From positions 65,413,854 to 65,477,853 of the forward strand of contig CM042011.1 in NCBI GenBank assembly GCA_023525715.1: a stretch of 64,000 nt of DNA, given 5' to 3'. Under the pieces are notes generated by a model, which saw only the letters and a program-made list of their open reading frames with translations, was not told the DNA's origin and made no database searches. This DNA is from Cichorium intybus (lineage: Eukaryota > Streptophyta > Magnoliopsida > Asterales > Asteraceae). Positions 1 to 12,093 of this stretch are shown in pieces. Within the stretch, counting starts at the first letter, position 1. Each line of letters opens with the position of its first letter. The position numbers and the translations under genes were made by a program.

Positions 1-451
1 TGAAAATAACTTGTTAACCCCTTTAAAAATGAGTTTTAAAATATAAGAGAGTACTAACTTTTTAAAACGGTTTTTGGCTTTTTGATATCAAATGATCATA
101 AATACCCCTCTTTTAATAAACCCAACCCTCTTTTTGAAACAATTTTTGACTTTTTTGCTATTTTACATATGGGTGTTGTTATATACACCTCAGTCTAGTA
201 AATCATATCTTAATAACATAGGGCTCTTCAATTAACATTAATCATTATATTCCAATAATTTAGGGTTCATTAATTAATATTAATCATTAGTCTTATCCTA
301 TTATTATATAATGATTGCTTTATTTTTTAGTTAATCTTTTGTCAATTAATTATTACACAAAGGAGTCTCTAAATTAATCACGTTCCATTTATATTAGTTG
401 TGATAAAATGAAACCGGTATATATGTTTAGTTTTTTTTTACACAACATTAT
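1..451. other. AT-rich intergenic DNA
   Basis: I see no gene, RNA or complete element here. The sequence is AT-rich with short repeats of the type aattaatattaatcatta. It may be the edge of a larger element outside the window. Confidence 0.5.
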
Positions 452-807
452 AGGCGTGTTCGGCAAAATTAGTTGGTAGCTGGTAGTGGTTAGCTGTAAG
501 CGGTTAGCAGTTAGCTGGAAGCTGGTAGCGGTTAGCTAGTAGCTGCGACTTTTATTACTGCAGAAGTGTTCGGCAAAAGTAGCTGTTAGCTTTTAGAAAT
601 GTAAAATAATATAAAAATCAAAAGCGAAACGCTAAACGCTCTCAAAAGCTAATTGAAATAGTTTTTGGATTATGAGCATTTTATTAAAAATAAAAGCTAA
701 AAGCTATTGCTGTCGAACGAAGTTTTTTCATTTTTTCAAGCGTTTTCCTAAAAGTTAAACGTTAAACGCTCTCAAAAGCTCTAAAAAATTGTGTACCGAA
801 CACGCCC
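452..807. mobile_element. hAT-like MITE
   Basis: The ends are inverted copies of GGCGTGTTCGG (left) and CCGAACACGCC (right). The left arm has short tandem variants of gttagctggtagc and the right arm carries aaacgctctcaaaagct twice. There is no coding capacity. The terminal motif resembles non-autonomous hAT elements of plants, but I could not find a clean 8-bp target duplication, so the superfamily is tentative. Confidence 0.6.
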
Positions 808-1539
808 ATACCACTTTAAGACTTTTAGTTACAACTCAAAACTTTTGAAATTTTTATATGGATAGCATGAAATTGAGTTTACACTAAGCACTATATTAGT
901 ATTTTCCTACAAAAGTTTTTTTTAGAAATAATTAGGTGTTTACGTGAAAACTATCACTTTAAATATTAATATAAGAATAATCGTTTAATAATGAATTATG
1001 CCTGCAAGTGCTTCCTCGTTTAAGTCAATATGGTATGAACATTGGTCTATTGGTTCCCGTTCCTCGTCTATTGATAATAGTGTTTTAAAAAAACATTATA
1101 AAAACTAAAATTAAAAAATATTAAAAAGTAAAGGTGTTTTTTTTAATTGATTGTTTTAGTAGAAATTAAACTTAGAAAAATTTCTGATTAAAATCATAAG
1201 CCGAATACTGTAAATGTTGTAAGGGTTTGTGTAAATGTCTCAAAATGGTAGTTTTTTATATTAGAAGAGTAATTATCGTAATTAGTTTCCAATAAAAATT
1301 ATTAATGATGTTGAAATTATTAATGATCTTGAAAATATGAATCGACTATAAAGTAGTCAAAGAATAGAGTGGAGTGTAAGGAGTCAACACAACTTTATGC
1401 AACAATGGGAATTACTTTTAGAATGTAACACAATTTATAGGAATTAGTTTTATAGAGTCAACACAATTTATATCATGGTTTGACTTGGTGTGTGAATTTA
1501 TTCACATAAACTCATTTGTTATCAAAACCTATAACCTCA
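808..1539. other. Intergenic, nothing recognised
   Basis: AT-rich sequence without a convincing reading frame, RNA gene or paired terminal repeats. Confidence 0.5.
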
Positions 1540-1690
1540 CAATTAATGGTCCAGCAGCAAAAATGTGTGTCCGGCATACTTGAGGTCCTGGTTCAAATCC
1601 TGCTAAGGAATTAGGTGGATTAAGGTAAGAGGAGATTAGAATAAATGTGTAGTATTTGTTTCCGATTCAAATAATAATAATAATTACTCA
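1540..1690 (+). mobile_element. tRNA-derived SINE-like element
   Basis: A good pol III B box (GGTTCAAATCC, 1590-1600) lies about 45 nt after a possible A box (TGGTCCAGCAGC, near 1547). The unit ends in an AATAATAATAAT tail near 1670-1685. This A box, B box and simple 3' tail order is that of plant SINEs. No tRNA cloverleaf forms, so it is not a tRNA gene. Target duplications are not clear. Confidence 0.5.
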
Positions 1691-2891
1691 AGCTATACAC
1701 ATATTTTATCAAACATCAACCGACAACCGGCATAATGAAATAAGATACCAAAGTTCAAAAAAATAAATATATCATACCCAATAAAATATCAAATAAACTC
1801 TTATCTATCTCAACTCTGAAATATATTAATGGAATAACACTTTAGTTTGTTTTCAGAAATAAATTAGAGGAATCAGCAAATACGCAATACCGAATAAGCA
1901 ATTTTGAAGTCGCAATTGGGGAAGATGCAATACGGAATAAGCAATTCAGCAAATACGGAATAAACAATTCTGAAAAAAAAATACTTTGTAATCGCTTTGT
2001 AATTCGAGCAAAACGTAATCAGTAATCGGTGTTGTAGACTTGTAATCGGTACGTAAGTCTTGAATCTTGATATTCAAAACTCGACAAAATGTAATCACCT
2101 AATGGTGCGTAAGTCTTAGTACCTGACTTTTAAACTCCCAAGTTTCGGTTCGGTTTTTACCCAAAACCGATTAGCACCGAAACCGAATCCCAAATAATCT
2201 AGCACCGAGAAATGAACTGTAATTGGCAATTCGGTTCTAGATTGGTTTGGTTTTCGGTTCGGTTCGGATTTTCCAGTCCAAAGCTCATCCCTAGGGTGTA
2301 GTATAGAAATAAAAACCATTTACATATATAACCAAAGTCAAACACTTTTTAAGAAATATTTATCAATTTATTGACTTTTTCCAGAATAAAACTTAATTCA
2401 AACATTTTTGTAAAAACGCCTTTTAAACACTTTTGTAAAAAAAACACTTTTTAAGTTCAAAAAACGATCACAAAAACCATCTAAATCATCAACATCGTTT
2501 TGTGTTTTTAGAGTTGTGATATGCATGTTCATTTATATTGTTTATGTTGCTTTGTTTATGGTCCATAACTTACTAATATGTATTTGACTTCTCATAATAA
2601 TAATAATAAATTAAATTTTGAACATGAATAGAGATTGAATGAGCGCCTGAGCGGGATTTACTATATTGTGGTGGGTGGTGGCGGAGTTAGAGGACAAAAC
2701 CGAACATTTCTGAAAAACTCAAGGACTTGTATGCGAAAATACTTTCAAGGTAACCTGGATTTCAGGGATAAAAATGGAAAAACGTTTGCAAATTTTGGGC
2801 TTTAGTAAACATAAAATTCATAGAAGGACAAAACTCAACATTTACGAAAAAATTAAGGACTTTTATGACAAAAGTCATTAATAAATTGTGG
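1691..2891. other. Intergenic with degenerate direct repeats
   Basis: Around 1875-1970 the phrase gcaaatacggaataagcaatt recurs in variant form, and taatcggt recurs at 2020-2060. At 2140-2275 there is a low-complexity ggttcggttt tract that reads as a Pro/Arg-rich frame on the minus strand; it is a common plant repeat and not a gene. A similar tract occurs at 54830-54975. Confidence 0.5.
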
Positions 2892-2900
2892 AAAATGTTA

Positions 2901-3429
2901 GGGCTAATAACATAAAAACCACTGTAGTTTGGCCAAAATCCGGTTTAAGCACTATATTTTTTTTGTTCTAAAAAAATCACTCATATTTTCAAAAAAATTC
3001 GTAAAAACCACTCATATTTTCAAAAAGATACATTGCGACCACTATAACAAATAAAAGACAAGATTGTATGCCGCCAACTCGGAACACTTCTTACCCCCGC
3101 CGCATTCAAATTTTAGTGGATTGATTTGGACACCATATGCATTCACAACATGGCCGAACAGCTGCACTTACGATGACCAAAATCACATGTAGACAACTTT
3201 ATCTATCATTTTCACTGCAATGAAATTTCAATATTTGCTTCAAATATCAATATGGAACTTTTCACATAATGTTTCGATGAAAATAATCCTTCAAAAATTA
3301 TAAAATAAAATGAATAGTGGTCAATGTGGAATTTTTTGAATGTATGGATGGTTTTTATGGAATAAAAGAAAATATAGTGGTTAAACTGGAATTTTAATCA
3401 AACTACAGTGACTTTTATGTTATTAACCC
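2901..3429. mobile_element. Mutator-type MITE with 9-bp TSD
   Basis: A 529-bp element with long terminal inverted repeats: the left end reads GGGCTAATAACATAAAAACC and the right end is its near complement. A perfect 9-bp target duplication, AAAATGTTA, flanks it (2892-2900 and 3430-3438). A 9-bp duplication is typical of Mutator-like elements. The interior has no coding capacity. Confidence 0.85.
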
Positions 3430-3438
3430 AAAATGTTA

Positions 3439-4725
3439 TTATGAATAGAAAAGCAATGACCGATGACTTGAAAATATATAAAGATGTATGAAATATTAAT
3501 ATTATATTGGAGATTGTTCTTTTTGATTTATGAGATATCAATAAGACATAAGCCATCTAATTTGACAGAAAATTTTGATTTTAATAGTTTTACTTGAAAT
3601 TGGAATAGTTACTAACTGAAGGATAGTGCTTGGTCTGGCTTCGGATAGATATATATGATACAAATAGCAAATCAATGATGTGTAGTTTTTGAAATATTTT
3701 ATATAAAATCTACAAATGAATAAAGTTATTTTAGTTTTTACCTTAATCCATTAACTTAGATTCATATAAATATATGATAAAAATTATGCGTATAATAGTA
3801 TTTGATGATTGTTGATGTTTTTAATGAAATTAATCGGATATATTAGGGTTTTTTTTTTTTTTTTTTTTGAACAACAATTTTAATTACTTATGTTCCGAAC
3901 GAAGCTAGAACCCTTATTACTTAGGTTGAAAGACACCTCAGACACTAGGTGATAAACATCAAATTATGTTGTAAATGGGAATATTTTTTATTCAATGATC
4001 ATAAAAACAATCAAGAAATTTGCCTAAGTACCTTCAGAGTAATAAAAAAATATGAAATCTCCAAACATGGCATCCCAAGGAATAATCAAATTAAAAAACT
4101 CGAAAAAAGGAATCATGAACACATATTTAAGTTATATTAAACAAGAACACAGTTTCATACACTTGATTTCTGTTACTTTTGATTTTTTACATGTTATTGG
4201 TTTTTATTTTATATATTTTATCTTATAATAAAATATCATATAAATAATTAATGGGGTTATAAAAAAATATATCATTTGATGTTATTAAAAAATTCATAAT
4301 AATAATATCATAATAAATGATAGAGTTGTTATACGTAAAAGACAAATAAGTCAATAATATATATTAATCTTATTATTTTTGACTAAATAAACCAATAAAA
4401 ATGTTGATACTAAACAAAATAATAATAATAGAACAAAAATGTGTCAATTCGTACATATTGACTATTGTTGCAATTTTGTATTAGAAAGTGACCATTTTTG
4501 TAGATTTGTTACATGGTGATTTTTTCTTTAGTTTTGTCTTACGCATAAGGATTTTTTTTGTAATTTTGTCTTATACAATGAATATTTATAATTAGAAACC
4601 ATTTTTATAAATTTCTCATACATAGCGACCTACAATTTGTCTAAGACAATGATCCTTTCTATAATGTTGTTACATAGAGAACGTTTCAATGATTTTTTTT
4701 TCTAATATAAAAACTCATTCTATCA
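3439..4725. other. AT-rich intergenic DNA
   Basis: No recognisable gene. There is a T tract of about 20 nt at 3849-3869. The short open frame near 3949-4140 has no recognisable domain and low-complexity composition. Confidence 0.5.
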
Positions 4726-5089
4726 TTTTGTTTAGAGTAAATTACAGTTTTGGTCCCTGTGATTGACACGTTTTCTCATATTTGGTGCAAGTTTTTTTTA
4801 TAGTTTTGGTCCTTATGGTTGTCAACAGCTTGTACTATTCGTCTCTGCTCCATATAAAAAAACTAGATTACTCTTTCTAATTTCATTTTCCCTTTTCTTT
4901 TAGCCTGTTAATTATTTAGGAAATTAAAAAAATAAAAAACCTATTAACTATTAATTTTTTTCTTTTTCCGATTTATACTTTTTTGATGATATTGTTACAT
5001 TCTTTTTCCAATTGAATATCTATAAAAACTATCCCCAAACTTGGTACTTGCGCCCGGAGCGACCCAAGAAACCCTAAGATTAAATCGTC

Positions 5090-5830
5090 ATGGATATCCT
5101 GAAGGGAAAATGACTTATAAGGGTAACGAATTATCAGAATTGTTCAAAAAGTACCATTGAAGTTTTTTTGTACACATATTACCAACAAACTATACTCGTT
5201 GTACACGTATGACCATTAAAGTTTATGATTTGTTCAAAAAATACCATTGACGTTACCGGAGGTATACGTTACCAACCAATGGTATTTTTTGAACAAATAA
5301 TAAACTTTAATGGTCATACGTGTACAACGGCTATAGTTTGTTGGTAATATGTGTACACAAAAAACTTCAATGATATTTTTTGAACAATCTGATACTTCGT
5401 TACCCTTATAGATCATTTTCCTTACATGAAGCAAGAGTTGCTAAACAAAATGCAAAGTCTCTCGGAAGAGACCAGTGGTAGGAAGGTCTTCAAGCATTTA
5501 GAGATCGAACAGAAGGCGAATCCAGAAGCTTCATGAAGAAGAGAAACATGATCCCGAGACCAAACGCCTCCGCAAAATCAAAATCAAAACGATTCGAATT
5601 CGTCTGAGCCTAATTCTTCATCCAATCATAACTTTAAACTTGCCTCTGCAAAGTCCAAACTTGAATTCGGCACGGGTTCGTCTTAAAAAAACCCTAGTAA
5701 GCTACGAACAATAGGTTATTCGTGGACTCTGGTTCTTGAAACAGCCAGTTACTTTGTTTGGGGAATGTGGCGATGACCGGTTGGATCGATTGAAGTATGT
5801 CTTGAAGGTAGGGTTATTTGATAACAACTT
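5090..5830 (+). pseudogene. PRP18: Captured fragment of pre-mRNA splicing factor 18 (PRP18)
   Basis: The fragment starts at ATG 5090 (MDILK), is interrupted by a MITE, and resumes near 5428 with frames related to the PRP18 N terminus (SLSEETSGRKVF, EIEQK, then RIQKLHEEEKH after a +1 shift near 5517). A second block at 5743-5822 reads FLKQPVTLFGE and DDRLDRLKYVLK, a conserved PRP18 motif. PRP18 acts at the second step of splicing. This copy lacks the C-terminal Prp18 domain, has frameshifts and stops, and cannot make the factor. Identification rests on remembered family sequence. Confidence 0.75.
5105..5421. mobile_element. Foldback MITE nested in the PRP18 fragment
   Basis: Two nearly perfect arms of about 150 nt (GGAAAATGAC-TATAAGGGTAACGAA type ends) face each other over a short centre near 5260. 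It sits between the MDILK codons and the rest of the PRP18 reading frame. The flanks ATCCTGAAG and TACATGAAG agree at 6 of 9 positions, as expected for a decayed 9-bp duplication. It therefore inserted after the gene fragment was captured or while it was in the donor gene. Confidence 0.75.
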
Positions 5831-6086
5831 ACTCACCCTTTTATATTAAACATGACTTGCTCTTACTAGAGAATCAGATCTCGTTCTTTGTTCTTGAAGA
5901 CATTTATGGGTGCACCATCAGAACATTTAACGACCACCTCAAATTTTGTTGCATAGCTTTCAAACCCAATATCATATTCGGTTTCAGAACTGGCGTTGGC
6001 AGGGGTGAAGTTTAAGCCTAATAAAGATGACAAGTGGGTACTAGCAATAGAATTCAAATTATCCAGGTTTCCATGGTTTTGCTGGT

Positions 6087-6406
6087 CAGACCCGGCCCTG
6101 ATGGTGGGCAACCTAGGCGACTGTCCATAGTCCATGCCTCTAGGGTTCCCAAAATTTCTAGGCTATATTGTATATATAAGTGTATATAAAATCGAATTGG
6201 TTTATAATTTTTATAGGCTAAGTAGCATTAAGCTTAAAAAAGAGGAATTGATGAGTGATGAAGCTAGGTCGTTTTCCGGTGTTCGTGACTTAATTCTGAT
6301 TTTGAATTTGATTATTACTATTTTGCGATTTTATTATATTTGTGACTTTATGGGGCCCATCTATTTCTTTTCGTCCAGGCCCCAAAATATGTTTGTAAAG
6401 ACCCTG
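6087..6406. mobile_element. hAT MITE with perfect 8-bp TSD
   Basis: The ends are CAGACCCGGCCCTGA and, inverted, CAGGGTCTTT. The 8-bp duplication TTGCTGGT flanks it exactly (6079-6086 and 6407-6414). The 320-bp length and 8-bp TSD fit a non-autonomous hAT element. It is nested in the Pack-MULE. Confidence 0.85.
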
Positions 6407-6437
6407 TTGCTGGTGGTGGGGTAAGCCTACTTTTGGA

Positions 6438-6554
6438 ATGCCTGTAGTGCAAATTGAAGATTACACAGAGTCTGTTCTCGATCCTGCCCTAATGTCGCCG
6501 TCAGATTTCGAGGCATGGAAACGAATCGCGAATGCGGCGTGTAAAAGTGTGTGA
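6438..6554 (+). pseudogene. Unidentified captured coding fragment
   Basis: A 38-codon frame (IEDYTESVLDP, SPSDFEAWKRIANAA) has gene-like composition and sits inside the Pack-MULE just before its (GA)n tract. I do not recognise the source gene. It probably is another captured piece, since its GC content is well above the flanking AT-rich DNA. Confidence 0.4.
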
Positions 6555-6598
6555 ATGAGAGGGAAAGAATGGTCGTTCATGGATGAAGTGACGACAGT

Positions 6599-6602
<4 letters not shown>

Positions 6603-6658
<56 letters not shown>
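6603..6658. repeat. (GA)n microsatellite
   Basis: About 27 GA units near the right end of the Pack-MULE. Confidence 0.95.
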
Positions 6659-6661
<3 letters not shown>

Positions 6662-6880
6662 GTAAGTTCGATGTATTTTCTTTTTTTATTAAGTAATTAA
6701 GTAATATTTAAAAGGAAAAAATTAAAAAATGTATTTTAGTCTTTTTACATGGACCGTGGACCAATAATACAAGTTTTTTGCAACCATAAAGACCATCAGT
6801 GTGAAAGAAAAAAACTTAAATCAAAACTGAAAAAATAGATAAACCACAGGAACCAAAACTTCAACTTACTCTTTTGTTTA

Positions 6881-7026
6881 TATAAAAACTATAGGCACCA
6901 AAAATATAATTCATTAAAAACCAATATTATGTTGTTTTGACCTTAAATAGTGTTTCGCAACTTAATAAATGTTAATGTTATAATATATTTTAATCGTCAT
7001 GTCACATATATAAATGGAATTTGGGA

Positions 7027-7060
<34 letters not shown>

Positions 7061-7619
7061 CGATTCTTAACTTTTGTGTTTTAATACAGGTTAAGATAAT
7101 CAAAAATTTTATTCATAAATATCTGTTAACCTAACAAGTAATCATCTTCCAATACAAACATCGAACTTTACATAACTATTATAAGCAATGAAACTAATTA
7201 TAAAACTCAAAAAAATCTTGTGTTCAGTAGTTAACAGATTAGGTCTCTTAACTTATTCAATCAAACAAATTGATCATTGGATTTATCCATTTCATTGCTA
7301 ATTTTCGGGTTGGATCAAATTTTACCAACTCTACTAACACTTCCTTTCATAATTCTTCTCTTAATCAAATTCCGTAATTTTTTCGTTTGTGACATGGGTT
7401 TTTTTTTTTGATGTTGTCACACGCGGATCCTCCACTGCAGATGGGTTAATTTTTTCGGGTTCGGATCTAACTTCTCGATGTTACGATAAATTGCAAAAAC
7501 CATCCACCACCGCTTCAACTGCAAAAACCATCGGCCACCGCTTGCTTCCTCTCCACTCTCACTCACTGGATTTTGCGTCTTTCTGTCATCTAAATTGAGA
7601 TCCGCCATCGCCGTTTCCG
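6881..7619. other. Intergenic between Pack-MULE and Helitron fragments
   Basis: Contains a poly(A) run of about 30 nt (7031-7060) and a more GC-rich stretch (7425-7620) that may already be captured DNA of the Helitron. I could not recognise a product in either strand. Confidence 0.4.
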
Positions 7620-7927
7620 ATCATCGTCCATCGAGTTGCGACTGTGCGTGTCTTATATGTCGATGCTTCGAATTTCAGCAACAAAGTCGCAGCAGATAGC
7701 CGGTACTTCCGACTTATCTCTCAATGTCTCAATCTCGTATACACTTGCCATTGAAAAACCGAACATCTAGAAGGCGCTTACTGAGATGGCGAGTGCTTAA
7801 TATTCGTCTTCGGCGGAGGTTCTTATTCAAACCCTAAAAGCTAAGTGTATATCACTGAAACGATTAACGGTTTGATTCTCTCCCTTACGATGATTCAAAA
7901 CTATTACTTGATTAATTGCTGCCTAAT

Positions 7928-8325
7928 GCGCTCGAAACGATTGTTTATCTGTGGGAGGTTTTATTGAACGGCGGTGGCGAATCTAGTCGTTCCTTCTGAT
8001 ACAGAGGAATTCAATTATCGGTTTAGGGTTTTATTTAGCGAGCGGATAAAAGGGTTTATAGAAGGGGAATTGGTGAAGAAGTGGGAGAAGAAGCTCGGTC
8101 AGGTTCCCAACGAGATTGTTAAGTTAGATGCGTTGCTAAGGAAGCCCAAGAAATATGCGACCCACATGGAGTTATGGAAGAATAAGGAAGGGTTTGTACG
8201 TGATAAAACATTGATCGGGAGGAGGATTGCAGAGTTCAAGTCTGGAATGGAATGTATACTTGATTATGTCAATGGGAAGGTGCTTGATACTTCTGATGTT
8301 AAGGTGTTAAAGCTGAAAGGTAACG
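7928..8325 (+). pseudogene. Fragment of DEAH11/DEAH12-type RNA helicase N-terminal region
   Basis: The frame beginning ALETIVYLWEVLLNG (7928) and, after a frameshift near 7975, the frame LVVPSDTEEFNYR...EGELVKKWEKK...KKYATHMELWKNKEGF...EFKSGMECILDYVNGK matches the region before the helicase core of plant DEAH11/DEAH12 proteins. These large proteins join a DEAH helicase to RING/IBR-like C-terminal domains. The fragment ends before helicase motif I and contains no catalytic part. It cannot function. The assignment is from memory of the family pattern. Confidence 0.65.
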
Positions 8326-9424
8326 TTGTAGCAAGACTTACAAAAGCTCTTGCTTTCTTGAAAGAGGTATATTGTGACTTAAACAACCTTGTCCCAGTTT
8401 TTGTCCCCTTTTATTGGCAGTAAGATGCGTATTGTTATACTTTTTACTATTGTTGAGCAACACTCTTAAAGATGACCTGGCCATTGTTTGAAACATGCTC
8501 TTGATAAATTTGTAAAAATATGGTGTCAGAAGTGTTACGAATTTGAGAGGATAAGAACCCGAAAATCATTGCTGTGCATTTAGACATATCACTATAGCAT
8601 TGCATTGTAACATCACTTCATGGAACATCTTATTCTTTCTTGGATAACATTGTTTGATATCCGTTAAACAAAGGTTTGCAAAATGACCATTTTGCCCTTC
8701 AGGGTAAGTTTTCTTGACCTATGAGAGTATATTGAGATAAGAAGTAGATACGGTTGTTACCATGGATGAGACAATCTCTTGGAATTTCTTACAAATCTAA
8801 TTGAGGTAAGAACCAGATATTGTCATTGATGAGACAATCTCAATTGACTAACAAAACTCAAAATTTCCTCATTCTATAGAAAACTGTTAGATGTATTTGA
8901 AATCGGGAATGTGTGATTTCCTAAAAGTATACAGTTAATGCAGTGTGACATGGAAGCTGATTCTCACTCGTGCCTTTCTAGCACTCATTTGCTCGATTGT
9001 GATTTAGGTAATTCAGTAATTGAAGAGTTTGAATAAGTTTCAGTACACAAAATATTTGTATACCTGAAATATTGAGCAAAAACCATTGTTTAACAACTGA
9101 ATCTAAATTTGTTTTCTTGCAGTTGATTGAAGTTCCGGTTGTTGTGATTCTGATATACACTTTCTTTCGGAAAGACAAGAATCAGAGTTCGGTAATTCAT
9201 CATTTTTCTTATTTTCAGTTAATTAGATCATCATATGTAAAACCTATTTTATACAATTAACTAGGGTAATTTTTTTATCTTTTTATAAATGTTACATTGC
9301 AGTACTTGATGGCTGTAGCTTAACAAGTGGTCATAACATTATTTCAGTTCATTTTCAAAGATTACATATGCAAACAATAAGGTTTGCATATGTATCGGTA
9401 ACACCGTTCGATCATTCCTCAGAG
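8326..9424 (+). other. Helitron interior, no gene recognised
   Basis: Mixed sequence with possible intronic material. A short frame near 9121-9190 (VPVVVILIYTFFRKDK) looks like part of a membrane segment but is too short to name. Confidence 0.3.
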
Positions 9425-9514
9425 ATGGGTACTATGCAAACATGGCGGAAAGCGTACGGTGCTCTCAAAGATCAAATCAAAGTCGGATTAGCCGACGTCA
9501 ATAGCAATTTCAAG
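9425..9514 (+). pseudogene. Exon 1 of an ANTH-domain clathrin assembly protein
   Basis: The 30-residue frame starts MGTMQTWRKAYGALKD and continues KVGLADVNSNFK, the usual first exon of plant AP180-like (ANTH) clathrin assembly proteins. It ends exactly at a GT donor (AAG|gtcttt, 9515). The family binds phosphoinositides and clathrin at the plasma membrane and trans-Golgi. The remaining ANTH exons do not follow, so this is a captured first exon only. Confidence 0.65.
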
Positions 9515-10141
9515 GTCTTTACTCTTTCCCCCTTTTCCTTCTCTATCGTTCATCTTATATTAAAAAGCCGTTAGGTTTTTGGTTTTTTGCCCTTCGGATC
9601 TTCTTTGGGTATCTGGATCCACTTTCGGGTCGGAACTAAGTTCGGTTCGCGGTTACATTTTCGGGTTGTTGTCCCCATCCTCCCGAAAACCTCCCGTACG
9701 CACAATGCTAAACCGTGCTTCCTTCACCTTTGTCTTCTCTCTCACAATGCTAAACCGCGTTTACCACCCTTTGCAGCCGTTACCGCAACTGTGTCTCCTT
9801 TAAACCCATCCCATCTCTATCGCTCAAACCCTAGATATATTCAAATTTTACATTTTTTTACCTAGGGTTTTTAATAATTCGGGTGGTATTGAGGAATTGC
9901 TGAATGATTTTCCTTTTATTTTTCTCTATGTTCTTTAGATGGTCAAATTGAAGGATTGTTTAACATCAAGATCGATGGAGCTTGCTTTCGTTTCAGTATT
10001 AAATATATGATTAAAGGTTTCCAGTGATTGATTTCATTTCTTTGTTGTCTCATGGTACAACACGGTGTTGCGTTAATATAGAGTTCTTGTAAAATTGGGT
10101 ATGCATGTACGGTAAATCAGGTTTTGGTGGTTGTGAACGAA
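9515..10141 (+). other. Helitron interior between ANTH and RRM fragments
   Basis: Contains a moderately GC-rich stretch (9590-9830), with ACAATGCTAAACCG repeated at 9701 and 9745, which could be the 5' leader of another captured gene. Nothing else is recognised. Confidence 0.3.
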
Positions 10142-10251
10142 CTGACGGTCGACGATGAGAACTTTATGTATGTTGGCAATCTGCCTTACGACGTTACTAA
10201 ATATAGTATTGAAGTGTCTTCGATCTTTACGACCAAATAATCTTCATCAAG
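10142..10251 (+). pseudogene. Fragment of an RRM RNA-binding protein
   Basis: The frame DDENFMYVGNLPYD has the RNP2-like start of an RRM domain (YVGNLPYD). After a one-base shift it continues VFDLYDQIIFIK and stops at a GT donor (AAG|gtatac). That is the beginning of an RRM, with RNP1 missing. The exact parent gene is not known. It lies in the same orientation as the other captured pieces. Confidence 0.5.
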
Positions 10252-12004
10252 GTATACTATTTTAGTCTGCATATTATTTACTTAAAAGACATCCAAAGTA
10301 TCGTGTACATTAATACTTGATAGGTCTTGGACTTCGTAAGTTGGACTTTGGAGTTTGGAGCATCAACAAAAATTGTCTTTTGCACCATCAACAAATTGAA
10401 AAGAATATCATCAAAAAGTTCAATTCCATAGGGTGGGTAGCAAAATACTTTTGAAATTGAATTGTCCCCCTTTTATTTCCTGTGGAAACAATGTTGAAGG
10501 TTATCCTCATTCCAAACCTAATTTCTATAAGATATAGTAATTGATGGTTGTTGTTATTAACTAGAATTATGAACAAATGTCATATTTTTACAGGCCCATG
10601 TTTTGGGAAAATACAAGGCACAACAAGTGAAGATTTTGATTGAAGGTTAAGTCAACGATTAAGGTAAATTTTGAAATGTTGTTGTTTTTTTTTAAATTTG
10701 AGTTAACTAATTGTTTTTTGTTATGTTACAGAGGTTTTAATTAATGGTTTTATTGATGACAATGTGACGATGCGAAACTATATTTTTTATCATTCAAAGA
10801 AAATAGAAAAAAATTGAACTTTTTTTTCCGTTTTTTATAGGATGATGAAAACTTTCAAGGTGTGAGGCTCTAAATTTAATAGCACCCAACATGTACCATG
10901 GATGCATAAAAAACCTCCTCTGTAAGTCCTGTCATACTTTCTCCACCCTATGTGTTTGTTGTAATGCCTTAATGAAAACTGTCGATGTAGATTTCCTAAA
11001 GTTTTGAACTAGGGAAAACCATGTTCTTTACCTTATGTGGCTTTGACTTTTGGAGATGCTATTCAAGTGGCAAGTCTAGGTAATTTACTACCTCTGTGAA
11101 ATTCGTTCATTTTTGTGATGTATATATACAATAACATGTCAAAGTGTAAAGTGATTAATTTCAACAAAATTCAGATGCTTTAGATTCATCGTCCTTTTGT
11201 TGTCATTGAATAATTTTGTGTTTGGATTACAAAGCATGACTTTTTGATAAAAATTAATAAAAATAAGAAAGCTTGAGCTCATATTTAAAATGTGTATTAA
11301 TAACTATTTTTATTTATTATATTCTTATTTTCCAATGTCTTCCAAATTAAATAGATTTTGACTCCTTGGTTGTTGTCGGATAGGGAAAGAAAGACCAAAA
11401 AGTGGCTACAGTCGGGTTTTGCTAGAAGGTCTAGAAGGGTTTTGGTAAATTGATCATCATTTTTTGTATGATCTTCATTGTAGGCGGTTGATCCTTGCAA
11501 GTGGGATGGAAGGTGCAGAAGGGTTTTGCCAAAGGTGGAATTTGCATGGCTGATATGCAAGAAAATGATTGATGCATTAAAGCAAAGAACTCAACATAGG
11601 AAAATAAATAACGAGATAGGGAGTGTGAAAGGTCCAACACCAAAAGATGGTTGTTTTGATGAAAGTAGAAAAGGGAATTATATAAAGTAATATGATTTTT
11701 TTTGTTCCATACTTTATTTGAAACATTTTTCAATATTGATTTTTTATAAGTTTGATTGTTTTTCTTTCATTTTGAGGGCGTCTGAATGGTGCTTGTAAAT
11801 AATTATTTGAACAATCGTTTTTTTTAATTTGGATAAACATATTTTGTTTTTTTTCGTATTTTGGGTTATCTAATTGATTTCTAATAGGCTTGGGTTGTTG
11901 TATAGAAATATTATTTTTACTTTTACATACATGAAAGTATGTTGCTATTTCTTGTATTTAGCCTTAAATTTATTGGACATAATTGGATTTTTATTGTTTT
12001 GCAG
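10252..12004 (+). other. Helitron interior, AT-rich
   Basis: No further product recognised. A frame around 11480-11690 (AWLICKKMIDALKQRTQ) resembles coding DNA but I cannot name it. Confidence 0.3.
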
Positions 12005-12093
12005 GTTGAAACAATGTTTGCAATAATGTTAGATACTGATTATATGACCAAATCCACGTTGAAACAAAATTTTTGGAACGATTGGAAGAAAGT
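12005..12093 (+). pseudogene. Exon fragment of DNA topoisomerase I
   Basis: After a TTGCAG acceptor (ending 12004) comes the frame VETMFAIMLDTDYMTK...NFWNDWKK, ending at a gtaagt donor (12094). This matches the N-terminal core region of eukaryotic type IB topoisomerase just before the GKNHVI segment. The catalytic tyrosine region is absent. A single exon with both splice borders indicates capture from genomic DNA. Confidence 0.7.

Larger units (their letters stand above)
4735..6871. mobile_element. Pack-MULE carrying gene fragments, 9-bp TSD
   Basis: The ends are inverted repeats (left GAGTAAATTACAGTTTTGGT, right complementary with mismatches). The perfect 9-bp duplication TTTTGTTTA flanks the 2137-bp unit at 4726-4734 and 6872-6880. 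Inside are a broken PRP18 copy, a second unidentified fragment (6438-6554), a (GA)n tract, a nested foldback MITE (5105-5421) and a nested hAT MITE (6087-6406). No transposase is present, so it moved with help from another MULE. Host gene fragments between MULE ends define a Pack-MULE. Confidence 0.85.

Noticed and set aside
2116..2319. Minus-strand frame rich in EPNRKPNQ and FGFG
   Set aside because: Encoded by a ggttcggttt low-complexity repeat common in plants.
7033..7060. Long poly(A) as a retrogene or LINE tail
   Set aside because: No upstream LINE or processed gene sequence was recognised and no flanking duplication was found.
7330..7350. TCTACTAACACTTCC as the 5' end of the Helitron
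   Set aside because: It resembles some Helitron starts but is preceded by C, not A, and I could not confirm it without other copies.
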